DNA of 64,000 bases from Chelatococcus caeni (GTDB lineage Bacteria > Pseudomonadota > Alphaproteobacteria > Rhizobiales > Beijerinckiaceae), in the NCBI RefSeq assembly GCF_014196925.1, contig NZ_JACIEN010000004.1, positions 310,001 to 374,000 of the forward strand, in the 5' to 3' direction. Both the position numbers and the translations under genes were made by a program. How positions within the stretch are numbered: the stretch's first letter is position 1; the number at the start of each line of letters is the position of its first letter. Under the pieces are notes generated by a model that searched no databases, was not told the origin of the DNA, and saw nothing but the letters and a program-made list of their open reading frames with translations. This document shows, piece after piece, positions 35,662 through 43,801 of the stretch.

Positions 35662-36586
35662 CAGCAGCTCCCGAGGAGAGATAGAAATCGTAGGTGGCAC
35701 GCAGGCCTTCGCGCAGGGACGTCTGCGCCTGCCAGCCGAAAGCCTTCTGCCGTGAGACGTCGAGCAGCTTGCGCATCATGCCGACGGGCTTCGTCGTGTC
35801 ATGCACGAAGCTGCCCGTGTAGCCGACGACCTCGGCGGCAACCGCGTAATATTCGTTGACGCTGTAGTCCTCGCCGAGGCCGACGTTCAGCACATCCGGC
35901 ATTTCAGCAAAGCGGTCCACGGCGAACAGGATGGCGTCGGCGAGATCACCGGAATACATGAACTCGCGACGCGCCGTGCCGTCCCCCCAGATCTCCACCT
36001 CCGGAAGACCGTCGCGCTTGGCCACGTGGAGCTTGTGGATCACCGCCGGCACCAGGTGCGACACGGCCGGATCGAACTTGTCGTGCCGCCCGTAGAGGTT
36101 GCACGGGATCATCGTCTTGTAGAGCAGCGAGGGATCTTCCCGATGCACATAGCTGCACAGCCGGGCGATGGCGCATTTGGCCAGCGCATAGCCTTCATTG
36201 GTCGGCTCCAGCGTGCCGCTGAGGACATCCTCCTCCTTCAGCGGATCCGGACTGTTGCGTGGAAACATGCAGGAGCTGCCGAGGTTGAGGAGCCGCGTGA
36301 CACCCGCCTCGCGCGCGGCGAGCACGATGTTGCGGCCGATGTCCCAGTTCTCCGTCAGGAAGCGGACAGGCTCGCGGATGTTCGCCTGGATGCCGCCGAC
36401 GCGCCCTGCCGCGTGCACGACGATGTCGGGACGCACCTCACGCAGGACGCGGAGCGTCGACGCATGATCCGTCAGGTCGAGCTCGGTGCGCCGGGGCGCA
36501 ACAACCTCGATCCCGCGCTCGCGGCACAGGTCGATGATGTTGCGGCCGACCATGCCGCCTCCGCCCGTCAGGAGAATGGTCGTCAT
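35642..36586 (-). CDS. GDP-fucose/GDP-colitose synthase-type epimerase-reductase (Fcl/ColC)
   Basis: 314 residues, extended SDR. NADP motif [11 protein letters not shown] at the N-terminus; catalytic Ser in [10 protein letters not shown] and YALAK dyad; [25 protein letters not shown] and [20 protein letters not shown] are Fcl/ColC signatures. With Gmd alone it would make GDP-L-fucose; with the ColD-like dehydratase it would act as ColC and make GDP-L-colitose. Sequence does not decide between them, and it could serve both. Overlaps gmd by four bases. Confidence 0.9.
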   Translation of the reverse strand: MTTILLTGGGGMVGRNIIDLCRERGIEVVAPRRTELDLTDHASTLRVLREVRPDIVVHAAGRVGGIQANIREPVRFLTENWDIGRNIVLAAREAGVTRLLNLGSSCMFPRNSPDPLKEEDVLSGTLEPTNEGYALAKCAIARLCSYVHREDPSLLYKTMIPCNLYGRHDKFDPAVSHLVPAVIHKLHVAKRDGLPEVEIWGDGTARREFMYSGDLADAILFAVDRFAEMPDVLNVGLGEDYSVNEYYAVAAEVVGYTGSFVHDTTKPVGMMRKLLDVSRQKAFGWQAQTSLREGLRATYDFYLSSGAADALSAR

Positions 36587-37689
36587 TCGCCGGCGGCTCC
36601 ATTGCGCACGGCGGTGTTGCTGAGCGCGCGCATCTGTTCCTCGCGACGGGCCTCGGCGAGATCGCTCTCCACCATCTCCTTCACGAGCTCCCGGAAGCTG
36701 ATGCGGTGCTGCCAGCCGAGCTTTTCGCGGGCCTTGGAGGGGTCGCCGAGGAGGAGGTCGACTTCGGTGGGGCGGAAATAGCGCGGGTCGATGCGCACGA
36801 GGGTCTTGCCGCTCGCCTCGTCGATGCCGACCTCGTCGACGCCCTCACCCCGCCAGGCGATGGTGCGGCCCAGCTCGGCGAAGGCGAGCTCAACGAATTC
36901 GCGCACCGAGTGGGTCTCGCCGGTGGCGAGCACATAGTCCTCGGGCGTGTCCTGCTGCACGATGCGCCACATGCCCTCGACATAGTCGCGCGCATGGCCC
37001 CAGTCGCGCTTGGCGTCGAGATTGCCGAGGTAGAGCGCCTCCTGCAGGCCGCATTCGATGGCCGCGACGGCGCGGGTGATCTTGCGGGTGACGAAGGTCT
37101 CGCCGCGGATCGGGCTCTCGTGGTTGAAGAGAATGCCGTTCGAGGCGTGCATGCCGTAGGCCTCGCGGTAGTTCACCGTGATCCAGTAGGCATAGAGCTT
37201 GGCCGCGGCATAGGGGCTACGCGGGTAGAAGGGCGTCGTCTCGCGCTGCGGCGTCTCCTGCACCTTGCCGTAAAGCTCGGAGGTGGAGGCCTGATAGAAG
37301 CGCGTCTTGCCCTCGAGCTTCAGCAGGCGGATCGCCTCGAGCAGGCGCAAGGTGCCGATGGCGTCGGCATTGGCCGTGTATTCCGGCGTCTCGAAGCTCA
37401 CCTGCACATGGCTCTGGGCGGCGAGGTTGTAGATCTCGTCCGGCTGGATCTCCTGCACGATGCGGATGAGATTGGTCGCATCCGTCATGTCGCCGTAGAT
37501 CATGCGGAAGCGCGGATCGCCCTCGTGCACGTCCTGATAGAGATGGTCGACGCGCGCCGTGTTGAAGGACGAGGAACGGCGCTTCACGCCCCAGACGCGG
37601 TAGCCCTTGGCAAGGAGCAGCTCCGCCAGATAGGCGCCGTCCTGGCCGGTCACGCCGGTGATGAGTGCACGTTTAGACAAGTTGCTCAT
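36583..37689 (-). CDS. gmd: GDP-mannose 4,6-dehydratase
   Basis: 368 residues. [104 protein letters not shown] (YxxxK) and [20 protein letters not shown] are diagnostic for Gmd. It turns GDP-D-mannose into GDP-4-keto-6-deoxymannose, the branch point to fucose, colitose or perosamine. Overlaps the regulator gene and fcl/colC by four bases each. Confidence 0.97.
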   Translation of the reverse strand: MSNLSKRALITGVTGQDGAYLAELLLAKGYRVWGVKRRSSSFNTARVDHLYQDVHEGDPRFRMIYGDMTDATNLIRIVQEIQPDEIYNLAAQSHVQVSFETPEYTANADAIGTLRLLEAIRLLKLEGKTRFYQASTSELYGKVQETPQRETTPFYPRSPYAAAKLYAYWITVNYREAYGMHASNGILFNHESPIRGETFVTRKITRAVAAIECGLQEALYLGNLDAKRDWGHARDYVEGMWRIVQQDTPEDYVLATGETHSVREFVELAFAELGRTIAWRGEGVDEVGIDEASGKTLVRIDPRYFRPTEVDLLLGDPSKAREKLGWQHRISFRELVKEMVESDLAEARREEQMRALSNTAVRNGAAGE

Positions 37690-38393
37690 CCTTCCATTGC
37701 TGGCGCGCGCTGCGCGCCGGTATCCGGTCGATCCTCGCCGCGGGCAAGGGTCTCGTCAGCCATCGCCTCAGTGCCGGCTCCGGCGGAGGCGGCGGCCACG
37801 GAGACATGCAGCAGCGGCGGGGTCACGATGCGGTTGCTGTCGACCTGCCCGCCGAGGCGGTCATAGGTCGCCTGCGGCGTGCGCGCATCCGTCACCACCA
37901 CGGCGTCAAAGGCGGGCGCCTCTCTCAACGCCCGCACCACCGGCACGCCCGCGACGCGGCCGCGGTTGGTCTCGGCATCGAGCACCGCAACGACCTCGAT
38001 CGCGTTATCGCGGGCCGCGAGAATGGCGATCTCGGCAAGCTCGCCGGCCCCCGCCAGGACGACGCGGCGCAGGCCGACGACATCGAGGCGGCGGAAGCCG
38101 TCCGCATATTGCTCGCGCGCATCGCGGAAAAAGCGCAGGGAAATGTCGAGATAATCGGCCACGAGCCGGCTCTTCTCGGAAAAGCCGCTCGGCGTCAGGT
38201 AATAGGCGTAGCGCTTGTAGGGAGCGGCCCTGGCCTTCACATAGCCCTTGCGGATGGCGCGCTTGAGCAGCGCATTGACGAGGCCGATGGAGACGCCGAT
38301 GCGCTGCGACAGCGACATCTGCGTCACCACTTCCCCGCTTTCCAGCGAAGCGAGCAACTCGAGGTCGACCTCGGTCGGGAGCTTGTCCGCCAT
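37686..38393 (-). CDS. Winged-helix regulator with C-terminal Rossmann-like sensor domain
   Basis: 235 residues from the ATG at 38393 (MADKLPTEV). N-terminal winged [56 protein letters not shown], like the EPS-associated MarR-type regulators. The second half has a glycine-rich nucleotide loop, [17 protein letters not shown], and [21 protein letters not shown], resembling the CoA/nucleotide-sugar-binding Rossmann domains of PglD-type proteins. It may sense a nucleotide sugar or NAD(H). It is embedded between manC and gmd and follows the 47-bp double palindrome. An acidic/Ala-rich tail ends the protein. Confidence 0.8.
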   Translation of the reverse strand: MADKLPTEVDLELLASLESGEVVTQMSLSQRIGVSIGLVNALLKRAIRKGYVKARAAPYKRYAYYLTPSGFSEKSRLVADYLDISLRFFRDAREQYADGFRRLDVVGLRRVVLAGAGELAEIAILAARDNAIEVVAVLDAETNRGRVAGVPVVRALREAPAFDAVVVTDARTPQATYDRLGGQVDSNRIVTPPLLHVSVAAASAGAGTEAMADETLARGEDRPDTGAQRAPAMEG

Positions 38394-38430
38394 CTGCCCT
38401 GCGTCTCGTGCGATCCGGCGGTTCGAATAG

Positions 38431-38477
38431 TCGTTCACGGCGTGAACGTCAAGGCGTGACGTTCACGCCGTGAACGA
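38431..38477. promoter_or_regulatory. 47-bp perfect inverted repeat made of two palindromes, probable operator
   Basis: Arms of 21 bp (38431-38451 and 38457-38477) are exact reverse complements around AGGCG. Each arm contains its own palindrome CGTTCACG-n-CGTGAACG (38432-38448 and 38460-38476), so the site holds two head-to-tail dimer sites 28 bp apart. It lies 38-84 bases upstream of the regulator start and 14 bases after the manC stop. In RNA it would form a 21-bp hairpin, but there is no T tract, so an operator is more likely than a terminator. Confidence 0.7.
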
Positions 38478-38491
38478 AGCGCGGACCTCTG

Positions 38492-39922
38492 TCAGACCCG
38501 CTTGTAGATGTCCTCGATGCGGACGATGTCGTCCTCGCCGAGATAGGGGCCGGACTGCACCTCGATGAGGTTGAGCGGCAGCTTGCCCGGGTTCTCGAGC
38601 CGGTGCACGCAGCCGAGCGGCAGGAAGATCGATTCGTTCTCGCGCAGCAGGATCTGCTCCTCGTCCCGGGTGACGAGGGCCGTGCCGTTGACGACGACCC
38701 AGTGCTCGGCGCGGTGGAAATGCTTCTGCAGCGACAGCTTGGCGCCGGGATTGACGGTGATGCGCTTGACCTGAAAGCGCTCGCCGTCGTGCACGGACTG
38801 GTAGAAGCCCCACGGGCGATAGACGCGCTGCGTCTGCGTGGCCGCGGCGTGGCCGTCCTTCTTCAGCGTCGCGACGAGCTGCGAGACCTTCTGGTCGCTG
38901 TCGCGCCGCGTCACGAGCACGACGTCGGGCGTCGCCACGACGACGAGGTCCTCGACCCCGAGGGCCGCGACGAGGCGGCCTTCGCCGCGCAGATAGGAGC
39001 CGCGCGTCTCGAGCGCCACCACGTCGCCGACGCACAGGTTGTCGTCCGTGTCCCGGCTGCCGATCTCCCACAGGGCCGACCAGCTGCCGATGTCGCTCCA
39101 GCCGAATTCGGACGGCACTACGGCGGCCTTGTCGGTCTTCTCCATCACGGCATAGTCGATCGAGATCGACGGTCCGGCGGCGAAGGGGGCCTCCGCGAGG
39201 CGCAGGAAGTCGAGGTCGCGCGCGGCGCCCTTCAGTGCCTCCCCCGCCGCGGCGAGCACTGCGGGCGCATGGCGCTCGAGTTCGGCGACGAAGACGGCAG
39301 CGGGCAGGAGGAAGATGCCGCTGTTCCAGAAATAGTCGCCCCCGGCGACATAGCCCTCGGCCGTCGGCCGGTCGGGCTTCTCGACGAAGGCGGCGACGGC
39401 GTTGATGCCAGGGGTCCCCGGCAGCGGATCGCCGCGGCGGATGTAGCCGTAGCCGGTGGCTGGCTTGTCCGGGCGCATGCCGAAGAGCACGAGGCGGCCG
39501 GCCGAGGCCGCGGCCGCGCCGGTGGCCACCGCGGCGCGGAAGGCGGCGGCGTCCTGCACCACGTGGTCGGCCGGCATGATGAGGATCAGCGCATCGGGGT
39601 CGCTCTCAGCCGCCATCAGCGCCGCGACCGCCGCCGCCGGCGCGGTATTGCGGCCGACCGGCTCCAGCACGATGGTGACGCCCGCGATGCCCGCCTGGCG
39701 TGCCTGTTCGGCGATGACGAAGCGATGCTCCGCATTGGCGATGACGACGGGCGCGGCAAAGCCCGGCTCGCCGGCGACACGCGCCAGCGTCTGCTGCAGC
39801 AGGCTCTCCTCGCCGGCGAGCGCCAGGAGCTGCTTGGGAAAGGATTCGCGCGACAGCGGCCACAGGCGCGTGCCAGTGCCCCCGGACAGAACGACCGGGA
39901 CAATCCGCGGATGCTTCGCCAT
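38492..39922 (-). CDS. manC: Mannose-1-phosphate guanylyltransferase / mannose-6-phosphate isomerase, type II
   Basis: 476 residues. Guanylyltransferase domain: VVLSGGTGTRLWPLSRESFPKQLLAL at the N-terminus, FVEKPD (FVEKP motif), NSGIFLLPA, SIDYAVMEK. C-terminal cupin: RPWGFYQSVHDGERFQVKRITVNPGAKLSLQKHFHRAEHWVVVNGTA, the isomerase/epimerase-like part of type II enzymes. Supplies GDP-mannose to Gmd. First gene of the minus-strand operon; the upstream gap 39923-40066 holds no gene. Confidence 0.96.
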   Translation of the reverse strand: MAKHPRIVPVVLSGGTGTRLWPLSRESFPKQLLALAGEESLLQQTLARVAGEPGFAAPVVIANAEHRFVIAEQARQAGIAGVTIVLEPVGRNTAPAAAVAALMAAESDPDALILIMPADHVVQDAAAFRAAVATGAAAASAGRLVLFGMRPDKPATGYGYIRRGDPLPGTPGINAVAAFVEKPDRPTAEGYVAGGDYFWNSGIFLLPAAVFVAELERHAPAVLAAAGEALKGAARDLDFLRLAEAPFAAGPSISIDYAVMEKTDKAAVVPSEFGWSDIGSWSALWEIGSRDTDDNLCVGDVVALETRGSYLRGEGRLVAALGVEDLVVVATPDVVLVTRRDSDQKVSQLVATLKKDGHAAATQTQRVYRPWGFYQSVHDGERFQVKRITVNPGAKLSLQKHFHRAEHWVVVNGTALVTRDEEQILLRENESIFLPLGCVHRLENPGKLPLNLIEVQSGPYLGEDDIVRIEDIYKRV

Positions 39923-40066
39923 GTGGGCCCTCCCGTCAGCCGACGAGAGGCGCCGGCGCCACGCGCCCTTCCCCCGTCGAGTGTCGTCGTGCGAGTCGCG
40001 CTCGATGCCGCTTCCTAGCGCAAAGCGACAATCATGGAAATGCCGGTCGCACAGCTCCGGGCCGGC

Positions 40067-40810
40067 TCAGGCGGCCTGCTCCTTGTACCGCGCCAGGATC
40101 GCCTCGATCGGCCCTTCACCCACGATCCGCCCCTCGTGCAGCAGCAGCGCGCGGTTGCAATAGGCCCTGAGCGTCTGCGGGGAGTGCGAGGCGAGCACGA
40201 GGATATGCGCCTTGTCGATCATCCGCTCCAGGCGCTCGCGCGTCTTGCGGACGAAGCTCTCGTCGCCGACGCTGATGAATTCGTCGAGCAGCAGGATGTC
40301 CGGCGTGCGCACCGTGGAGATGGCGAAGGCGAGCCGCAGGCGCATGCCGCTCGAATAGGTGCGCATGGGCAGGTGCATGAAGCCGCCGAGCTCGGAGAAC
40401 TCCGCCACTTCGGGAATGTAGCTGCGGGCCTCCGCGATGCTCATGCCGAGGAAGACGCCGCGCAGCACCACGTTGTCCGCCCCCGTCAGTTCGGCGTCCA
40501 TGCCCATCGTCAGGTCGAAGAGCGAGGACACCCGCCCGTCGATGACGGCCGAGCCAGAGGTCGGCTCATAGGCGCCGGCGAGCACGCGCAGCAGGGTGGA
40601 CTTGCCCGCCCCGTTGCGGCCGACCAGCGCCAGCCGGTCGCCGGGATTGAGCGTGAGCGAGATATCCTCGAGCGCGCGCACGGTGACGAGGTCGCCCGCC
40701 TCCTCCAGCCGGCCGCCCACCCGCGCCAGCAGGGCGTTGCGGAGCGACCGGTTGCGCGAGTTGTAGATGGGGAAGTCGACCGAGGCGCGGTGCAGGGCGA
40801 TGGAGGGCAT
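40067..40810 (-). CDS. Polysaccharide ABC exporter ATPase, short type
   Basis: 247 residues: Walker A LVGRNGAGKSTLLRVLAG, signature RTYSSGMRLRLAFAIS, Walker B ILLLDEFISVGDESF, H-loop LVLASHS. The N-terminus has the KpsT/Wzt-type segment VDFPIYNSRNRSLRNALL. Unlike the other ATPase it lacks the C-terminal sugar-binding domain. The permease gene is nine bases upstream. A second, separate export system for a capsule-like or O-antigen chain. Confidence 0.9.
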   Translation of the reverse strand: MPSIALHRASVDFPIYNSRNRSLRNALLARVGGRLEEAGDLVTVRALEDISLTLNPGDRLALVGRNGAGKSTLLRVLAGAYEPTSGSAVIDGRVSSLFDLTMGMDAELTGADNVVLRGVFLGMSIAEARSYIPEVAEFSELGGFMHLPMRTYSSGMRLRLAFAISTVRTPDILLLDEFISVGDESFVRKTRERLERMIDKAHILVLASHSPQTLRAYCNRALLLHEGRIVGEGPIEAILARYKEQAA

Positions 40811-40819
40811 GCCGGCTCC

Positions 40820-41629
40820 TTACAGCCAGTAGACGATGCGCGCCCGGAACCGCGCGAAGAGCGGCGCCGCCACGAGCCCCATCAGAACGATGACGGCGAG
40901 CGCCTGCAGGTAGCGCTCCACGCCCGGCCATTGCCCGTGCAGGGGGTCGGCGACGATGAGGAGGAAGACGGCGAAGGGATTGAAATCGACGATGTAGGAT
41001 GCCTGGCCGCCGAGCTGATCGGTGTGCCACATCACCGGCGTCAGGAAGAAGGCGACCTGCAGCAGGCTCTGGATGATCTGGGGCAGGTCGCGGAAGCGCG
41101 TGCACAGGAGGCCGATCGCCATCGCCGTGAGCAGCGAGGCGACGAGGGCGAGCAGCAGTCCCGGAACGACCATGACGACGGCCGGGGTCGGGACGATGCC
41201 GAAGAGCATGAACACGAGCGCGATGATGACCAGGTTGTGCGCCAGGATGATGAGCTGGCGAACGATGACCCGCATGACGAAGATCGTCTTCGGCATCGCC
41301 TGCTGCCCGAGGATATGGCCGGCCTGCGTGAAGACGCCCGTGCTGTCGGTGACGATGCCGGCGAGCAGCGTCCAGATGACGATGTTGACGGACAGGTAGG
41401 GCACGTAGGTCTCGATCGGGCGATCGAACAGATAGGAATAGACGATGCCGATGCCGGCGATGAAGATGCCGGTGCTCAGCGTGATCCAGAACTGGCCGAA
41501 GCGGGAGCGCTTGTAGCGCTGCCTGATGTCGTTGAAGGCGAGCAGCGACCAGATATGCCAGGCTGCGAGGCCCTGGGTGAGGTCCTCGGCGGCGCGCCGC
41601 CAGTCTGCTCTCGTCGGGAAAAGGGACAT
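40820..41629 (-). CDS. Polysaccharide ABC exporter permease (second system)
   Basis: 269 residues from the ATG at 41629 (MSLFPTRADWRRA); the frame extends upstream without support. Six membrane segments; the ABC-2 signature DIRQRYKRSRFGQFWITLSTGIFIAGIGIVYSYLF lies at about 34-70. Partner of the short ATPase. It shares the general fold, but not close sequence, with Wzm at 33583-34443. Confidence 0.9.
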   Translation of the reverse strand: MSLFPTRADWRRAAEDLTQGLAAWHIWSLLAFNDIRQRYKRSRFGQFWITLSTGIFIAGIGIVYSYLFDRPIETYVPYLSVNIVIWTLLAGIVTDSTGVFTQAGHILGQQAMPKTIFVMRVIVRQLIILAHNLVIIALVFMLFGIVPTPAVVMVVPGLLLALVASLLTAMAIGLLCTRFRDLPQIIQSLLQVAFFLTPVMWHTDQLGGQASYIVDFNPFAVFLLIVADPLHGQWPGVERYLQALAVIVLMGLVAAPLFARFRARIVYWL

Positions 41630-41797
41630 CTGCTGGTTTCTTGCTGTTTGCGTGGCACCGCATGGGACGGACCGCTGCGGCATTGTGCGCCGGACGCGGC
41701 CGCCCTCATCCGCTTCGGTGCTCGTGCCTGCAGCCCGCGCGATGGCGCACAGCGCCCTCAAGGAGCGGGACGAGCGCCGCATCTTTCCGGATCGGCG

Positions 41798-42778
41798 TCA
41801 TTGCTCGGCCGTGCTGCCGGGAGGCTCCGGCGGGGATATCTCGTCAACGAACCGCGGCAGCGCCGGCTGTTGGGCGGGCGCGGACATGGTCCGCAACCCG
41901 TCCCACACGCCGCGGGCGATCGCCGTCAGCGCATAGGAGCGGCGCCGCCCCTTCAAGGCGTAGACGATGGCCTGGAGGCCGATGTAGGGGAGCATCTTGG
42001 CTTTCCAGCGCAACGGCACATGGCGCATGGCGAGCATGCGCACCTGGTTGCGGACGTAGGTGTAGAGCCTCGTCGGGGGCTGCACGGGCAGCGTGAGCCG
42101 CAGCAGCGGCACCGCAATGGACCCTCGCCCCAGCCGGTGCTCCATCCGGGCGTCGCGCGCGACCCAGCAGGAGAAGCCCCGGTGCCAGGCGCGGAAGCAC
42201 CATTCGATGTCGACGGCATCGATGAAGAAATCATCGCGGAAAGGCCCGACCGCCTGATAGGCGGCGATCGAGACGAGCGAACCCGACGAGATCACGAAAT
42301 CCACGGCCCGGAAGCGAGCGGCCCCGTCGCGGCCTGGCCGCAGGAAGATGCGCACGTCCTTGAAAGCCGGCGTCGCCTGCCGGGGGCCGACGGGCTGGAC
42401 CCCCACCGCGGCCACCTGCTGCCCCGCCGCGGCAAGCTCCACCATCAGATCGGCGAGGTGCCGGACCACCTGCGGCCGCAATGTCGAATCCTGGTCGACG
42501 AGCAGCACCGCATCGCCACCATACTGGCCGGCGCGCCGCAGAATCTCATTATAGGCACTGCCGAGCCCGACGTTCTCGCGCGATTGGATGATCTCGATGC
42601 GAGCACTGCCGCCGACGGCCAGTAACTCTTCCCGATGAACCTGCGACAACGGGGAATTCGCGAATATCAATACGCATTCAGTTGTCTGGGCCAATACCGA
42701 CACCAGATCCAGCAGCAATGCCTGCTCAGGTCGATACGTGACGACCCCTGAATAGATGCGCAATGATAAGGTTAACAC
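41798..42778 (-). CDS. Rhamnosyltransferase-like GT2
   Basis: 326 residues if the GTG at 42778 is used; a TTG at 42763 is an alternative, and neither has a good ribosome site. YSGVVTYRPEQALLLDLVSVL, ENVGLGSAYNEILRRAG, VLLVDQDSTLRP (DQD) and FFIDAVDIEWCFRAWHRGF are typical of WbbL/RfbF-type rhamnosyltransferases. Followed by the second ABC exporter after 168 bases, so it may build that exporter's glycan. The 5' end is AT-rich. Confidence 0.82.
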   Translation of the reverse strand: MLTLSLRIYSGVVTYRPEQALLLDLVSVLAQTTECVLIFANSPLSQVHREELLAVGGSARIEIIQSRENVGLGSAYNEILRRAGQYGGDAVLLVDQDSTLRPQVVRHLADLMVELAAAGQQVAAVGVQPVGPRQATPAFKDVRIFLRPGRDGAARFRAVDFVISSGSLVSIAAYQAVGPFRDDFFIDAVDIEWCFRAWHRGFSCWVARDARMEHRLGRGSIAVPLLRLTLPVQPPTRLYTYVRNQVRMLAMRHVPLRWKAKMLPYIGLQAIVYALKGRRRSYALTAIARGVWDGLRTMSAPAQQPALPRFVDEISPPEPPGSTAEQ

Positions 42779-43801
42779 AATACCCGCGCCAATAAGACAA
42801 GTAGAAAATATACGCGAAACGTGGCATTCAGATTTTTAAAATTCAACTAGATTTTTATGCGTTTTGCATCCTCAGGCATCCCCGAACCCCTGTCAAGACG
42901 GGCCCGCCCGGCAAGGTGAAGGCGCGGCCGCCCTGCTCATGCGGCAGTCCGCCGCAGCACGCGCGCCACCGCTGCCGTCGCAGCCAACTCCCGAGAAACC
43001 CAGCGACAGGCGCGCCGGGCGGACGCGCTCCGTACCGGCCCGTGATCCGGATCACTTGCCGTCCGACCATGCAACGGAGCGCGCGGGCCTTTCGCACACA
43101 TCAACCGGGCGGCGACCACGTCGTCCGTGCAGCGGCCACGGCAACGCGAGGAGCAGGCCGGCCGGCGCCACTTGACTGCAAACAAACGTGACAATAAGCT
43201 ATTTTGTATAGTGCCGGTTTAGTTTGATTACGGCCCCTGATCCCGTTTCATTGGAAGATTGCCCATGACATATTCTTATCAGCACCACCTCCCCTGAAGC
43301 ACCGCCATGTAATCGCTTGCTGCGAGGGACCTGCCCTCCGGCGGAAACGCTCATGCCAGCTCCGGCCGACGGCTGCGATCCGGCGGGATAGCCGGATCCT
43401 TCGAAGGTCGAGGTCGGGTTGTCGCATGTGCTCCGGAAGGAAGACGTGCGCCAGCCGGGCTGCGGGCGACGAGCGCGCCGAGCACAGCGCCTAGCGCCTG
43501 CCCGGATCCGCCACCCGGAGCCCGGGGCATTCACGTCCTGCAAGGGACCGATCCTCGGTCAGCCTTGCCGCGCAGGCGCCTTCGAGCGGCCGGCATCCGC
43601 CGGCGGTGAAGAGCGCGGCCTCGCGGACGAAAGGCTGGTGCGGGCGATCCGGCGGCGTGCCCGAGCAGCAGCGACGGCAGGCTCATGTCCCGGCGGAGCG
43701 AGCGGCAGAGAGCGGCCCCGTTCCCGCGGCTCGGATAGCCGGCCGTGAGGCGCGGGATACGGGAGCGAGTCCCGGCGCAGGACCAAAACCGAACCGATAC
43801 T
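42779..43801. other. 1.0-kb stretch without a recognisable gene
   Basis: No frame here gives a protein I recognise; the long open frames are high-GC shadows. Two AT-rich patches stand out: 42779-42870 (upstream of the GT2 gene, likely its promoter) and 43185-43290. The latter has ACAATA-AGC-TATTTTGT and a weak TTGACT-17-TAAGCT at about 43172-43200, possibly promoter or silencer sequence for the plus-strand glycan genes 500 bases downstream. The rest is GC-rich with no repeats I can see. Confidence 0.5.

Noticed and set aside
38431-38477. A factor-independent terminator after manC
   Set aside because: The 21-bp stem lacks a T tract, each arm is itself palindromic, and the next gene is a DNA-binding regulator, so an operator fits better.
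40034-42625. An 863-residue plus-strand frame opposite the ABC exporter and GT2 genes
   Set aside because: Antisense shadow; the minus-strand genes have clear family motifs.
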